From: UBA6183 sp034676125
GTDB lineage: Bacteria; Bacteroidota; Bacteroidia; UKL13-3
Reading direction: 5' to 3'
Assembly: GCA_034676125.1 (NCBI GenBank)
Contig: JAUCCO010000011.1
Location: 1-43,919, forward strand
Length of the DNA: 43,919 bases
The notes below the pieces were generated by a model. That model did not search any database, was not told the origin of the DNA, and was given only the letters and a program-made list of their open reading frames with translations. Below are positions 41,414-43,919 of the stretch, piece after piece. The position numbers and the translations under genes were made by a program. Within the stretch, counting starts at the first letter, position 1; each line of letters opens with the position of its first letter.

Positions 41414-42796
41414 ATGTTAAAATACTTACCATTTTTAATTGCTGTATTTATGTTGGCTTCATGTGCATCACACAAAGCCAATAAAAAACCAGCGTGGGTA
41501 AACCAAAGGCCTGTAAACGATGCTTATTATGTTGGTGTAGGTATTACATCTAAAACCAACAACAACCAAAGCTACCAACAAACCGCCAAAAAGGAAGCAC
41601 TAAACGATTTAATTTCTGAAATTAAAGTGAGTGTTTCGTCAAACTCTGTTTTACAACAAATGCAAAATAATGCCGAATTTAAACAGCGTTTTGAAAGCAT
41701 GGTAAAAATAAGTGCACTTAACGAGATTGAAAACTATGAAGTGGTAGATAGTTGGGAGGATGGCAATTATTTTTGGATTTACATGCGACTTAATAAAAGC
41801 CAATATGCCCAAATGCGCGCACAACGCATGCAGCATGCAATTGATAGAGCTGAAGATTATTATTTGCGAGCAAATAGCCTTGATATTAAAACAAATTACA
41901 CCCAAGTTTTACGCTTAAAATTAAAAGCATTGGCCAGTTTGCAAGATTATTTAAATGAAGATTTGCAAACAGTTATTGATGGTAAAAATGTGCAATTGGT
42001 AAACGAGTTGGTTTCGTCAATTCAAAAACAATTATATATGGTTACTGTGCGCAGTAAAGTAAATACACTAAGCGGCAAAGTAGGTAAACCCATACAAACT
42101 CCTTTTGATGTGGAAGTGTATTTTACAGATACCACAAAAGGTAAATTATTTGTACCGTTTTTGCCTATGAAAATGGTGGTTGAACAAGGTAAAATGGACT
42201 TTGGCGCACAAACACAAACTGATCAAATTGGGATTGCTTCTTTTAGTGTGGCTAGGATTTTAGCTCGCGACCCAATTCAATTAATTAGGCTAGTGGCCGA
42301 TGTACAAAGTATTATTAAAACCGATAGTATTAATTATGCATTGCAAAATGTAATTAGTAATATAGATGGCCCCAGCACAACTTTAAGGGTTAGTGTGGTG
42401 CCTATAAAAGTTTATATTGAAGCTGATGAACAAAACCTATCTCAAAAAGTGAGCAATAATCAATTAGAAATTTTTTTAAAGCGTAATTTAATTGAAGCTG
42501 GATGCAATTTTGTAACAGATAAAAAAGAGGCTGACTATTTCTTAAAACTTAAAGCCAACACAAAACCTTTAGGCATAATTTGGGGCAATATGCAAACTGC
42601 AGCATTAAGTTTAAGCATTAGTTTGTTTGATAATAAAAACAATGCGGAGATATTTAAGGATGGTTTGCAGGATGTAAAAGGATTTCAAACAACGCCCGAA
42701 AATGCTGGTTTTGATGCTTACAAAACAGTAGAAGGTTTACTGTATAAAAACATTTATCCGGGGTTGGTAAATGAACTTTTAAAAGTGGAGCAATAG
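41414..42796 (+). CDS. LPP20-type lipoprotein, long form
   Basis: A 460-residue lipoprotein, lipobox Cys17 (FMLASCASHKA). Residues about 25-145 match the LPP20 pattern: KPAWVNQRPVNDAYYVGVGI, AKKEALNDLISEIKVSVSSN and NYFWIYMRLNKSQYAQM. The remaining 300 residues have beta-rich modules (RSKVNTLSGKVGKPIQTPFD) and a C-terminal domain with NAEIFKDGLQDVKGFQTT, a pattern seen in several Bacteroidota lipoproteins of unknown role. It resembles the shorter neighbour in its first domain, suggesting a working pair in the envelope. Confidence 0.78.
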   Translation: MLKYLPFLIAVFMLASCASHKANKKPAWVNQRPVNDAYYVGVGITSKTNNNQSYQQTAKKEALNDLISEIKVSVSSNSVLQQMQNNAEFKQRFESMVKISALNEIENYEVVDSWEDGNYFWIYMRLNKSQYAQMRAQRMQHAIDRAEDYYLRANSLDIKTNYTQVLRLKLKALASLQDYLNEDLQTVIDGKNVQLVNELVSSIQKQLYMVTVRSKVNTLSGKVGKPIQTPFDVEVYFTDTTKGKLFVPFLPMKMVVEQGKMDFGAQTQTDQIGIASFSVARILARDPIQLIRLVADVQSIIKTDSINYALQNVISNIDGPSTTLRVSVVPIKVYIEADEQNLSQKVSNNQLEIFLKRNLIEAGCNFVTDKKEADYFLKLKANTKPLGIIWGNMQTAALSLSISLFDNKNNAEIFKDGLQDVKGFQTTPENAGFDAYKTVEGLLYKNIYPGLVNELLKVEQ

Positions 42797-42886
42797 TAAA
42801 AAAATTGCTGTATAAGTTTTGGGTTTAAAAATTTAAGTTGAGTTTTTTTGTTCAATACACAAAGTCTCATCACCCCAAAATCAATT

Positions 42887-43384
42887 TTATTTTTTAAGTA
42901 ACATCAGCAAATCTTCTTCAATGGTTGTTGCGGTGGTTTCAACAATTTTACCCACTAAGCGTTTATCATTAAATAATATAATGATGGGTACATACTCAAT
43001 ATTTAGTGGTTTAACATCAACACTTTTTGATTGTTTTTTTCTATCAACAGCAATAATCTCTACCTTATCCCAACCAGCTAAATCCATCACTTTAAACAAT
43101 TGTGGTACTAACTCATGGCTATCGCTACACCAAGTACCTAACACCACTAATAAACTACATTTTTTAAATTCACTTAGCTCATTTACCACGCTCATGGCAG
43201 GTTTGTACTGCATATAGTTATCCTTAAACCATTTAAAGTTTTCTATATCGGCCAGTGTTATATTACCATCTAAAACTTGGGTTGAATCGTTTTGTTGGGC
43301 CATTATTGTACAGGATAAAAAAAGGCCAAGTATTAATATACTTAGCCTTTTAAAGTTTAAATTATTTGCGAGATAATGAATCAT
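42887..43384 (-). CDS. Thioredoxin-like protein with WCSDS motif
   Basis: About 165 residues, with an N-terminal signal segment (KRLSILILGLFLSCTIMAQQ) and a thioredoxin fold: LLVVLGTWCSDSHELVPQLF, the strand VEIIAVDRKKQ, and the cis-Pro strand IEYVPIIILFNDKRLVGKI. The site is CSDS rather than CxxC. As far as I recall, C-x-D-S is normal for this Bacteroidota subfamily, so it is probably not a loss of function. The continuous frame opens at a TTG at 43387, but ATG 43384 is the next codon. It overlaps the end of the metalloprotease gene by 23 bases. Confidence 0.82.
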   Translation of the reverse strand: MIHYLANNLNFKRLSILILGLFLSCTIMAQQNDSTQVLDGNITLADIENFKWFKDNYMQYKPAMSVVNELSEFKKCSLLVVLGTWCSDSHELVPQLFKVMDLAGWDKVEIIAVDRKKQSKSVDVKPLNIEYVPIIILFNDKRLVGKIVETTATTIEEDLLMLLKK

Positions 43385-43919
43385 CAATTAATAATAAAAT
43401 ATGTTCGCGATGTGCTTTAACCTCGGCATTTGCAGTAGGTGTTGCCATCATTTGTTTAATGCTTTTTAACTGCCCAATTGCTGCTGATTTCGCAATATTA
43501 TCATAAGCTTTATTTGGTTTGCTTAATGATGCAATGCTACATAAATCTGTAACATAATCTATTTGTAAATTTTGTCTAAAGGTATTTACGGTACTGGCTA
43601 AATCTTCTTTAAAACAAGCATTGGTTAAATCAGTTAACACATCAACTACCGCATATTTATTGCCATACATTCTGCTATCTGTTAGTCGTTTTAATGTAGT
43701 TGGTGCTAAAATATGACTGGTAACCATTGATTGAATTAACAATACTCGGTCGTGAATTTTAGGGTCATCAGTAGTGCCAAAAAAGTTGAATCCCCTGCGT
43801 TGGCTTTGCAAGTTTTTATACAAGCCATTTGCAGCATCAAAAGCTTTTGGACTAAATACATATTGTGATAAAGCTGCCATAGCACGTTTTTGTTCGGCTA
43901 ATGGAACTGGTGTGTATGC
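43362..43919 (-). CDS. Zinc-dependent metalloprotease, C-terminal end (cut by window edge)
   Basis: The last 185 residues of a gene that begins beyond 43919; the frame is open to the edge. The sequence YTPVPLAEQKRAMAALSQYV, followed by an RRGFNFFGTTDDPKIHDRVL block and helices containing SRMYGNKYAVVDVLTDLTNA, fits the C-terminal region of Bacteroidota zinc-dependent metalloproteases that carry DUF4953/DUF5117-type domains. The catalytic HExxH part is outside the window. The family call rests on this tail only. Confidence 0.75.
   Translation of the reverse strand, partial: AYTPVPLAEQKRAMAALSQYVFSPKAFDAANGLYKNLQSQRRGFNFFGTTDDPKIHDRVLLIQSMVTSHILAPTTLKRLTDSRMYGNKYAVVDVLTDLTNACFKEDLASTVNTFRQNLQIDYVTDLCSIASLSKPNKAYDNIAKSAAIGQLKSIKQMMATPTANAEVKAHREHILLLIDDSLSRK

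Noticed and set aside
43100..43140. Loss of the catalytic Cys in the thioredoxin-like protein
   Set aside because: C-x-D-S is, as far as I recall, the normal form in this Bacteroidota subfamily, so it is not treated as damage.

Overview
The window is AT-rich chromosomal DNA from a member of the Bacteroidota, probably an environmental Chitinophagales/Sphingobacteriales-type bacterium; the order is inferred and not proven. The evidence is: two secreted proteins with C-terminal type IX secretion (T9SS) sorting domains; many short lipoproteins whose lipobox Cys is followed by Lys, Ser or Asn; outer-membrane barrels including an OmpP1/FadL protein; a DUF349 repeat protein; a LuxE/PaaK-type protein; a cold-shock protein with a charged N-terminal extension; a three-gene transhydrogenase; and several promoters of the Bacteroidota form TTTG/TTG-N18-19-TAnnTTTG. 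I saw no rRNA, tRNA, CRISPR array, transposase or integrase.

Layout. 1-9.5 kb: the 5' part of nhaA (running off the left edge), a voltage-gated K+ channel with a zinc-ribbon tail, an AlkD-like DNA alkylation repair protein, a divergent bifunctional-nuclease/UVR protein followed by a CNT nucleoside transporter, then a minus-strand group (DUF349 protein, O-methyltransferase-like protein, T9SS secreted protein, small lipoprotein). 9.7-11.3 kb: HMG-CoA lyase and an outer-membrane barrel. 11.6-18.3 kb: an accessory block made of a very tightly spaced minus-strand operon (fibre-like secreted protein, two lipoproteins with identical mature parts, a 963-residue T9SS protein, a barrel protein), a divergent XRE-type regulator at one edge, and at both ends a 71-bp direct repeat that is the 3' end of the neighbouring glycosyltransferase gene. 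18.2-24 kb: two glycosyltransferases overlapping recQ, a lipoprotein, a LolD-type ABC ATPase and an apparently shrunken PMT-type membrane protein. 24-28.8 kb: sucC, cold-shock protein, a LuxE/PaaK-like protein overlapping head-to-head with a lipoprotein, a Lys-rich/Asp-rich bipolar small protein and a histone-deacetylase-fold hydrolase. 28.8-32.4 kb: pntAA-pntAB-pntB interrupted by a frameshifted four-helix-bundle (23S IVS-type) gene with partial inverted repeats. 32.7-43.9 kb: small envelope proteins, folA, a conserved unknown, proS, a Gly/Tyr/Trp/Asn-rich lipoprotein, an OmpP1/FadL barrel, a patatin-like protein, two lipoproteins of LPP20 type, a thioredoxin-like protein and the 3' end of a zinc metalloprotease gene that runs off the right edge.

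Most of the window is ordinary core metabolism and envelope biology. The parts that stand out are the repeat-bounded surface operon (11.6-18.3 kb) with its exact tandem duplication and an apparent A8 slip in a signal peptide, and the IVS-like insertion inside the transhydrogenase cluster. Operon membership and regulation are inferred from spacing and motifs only.
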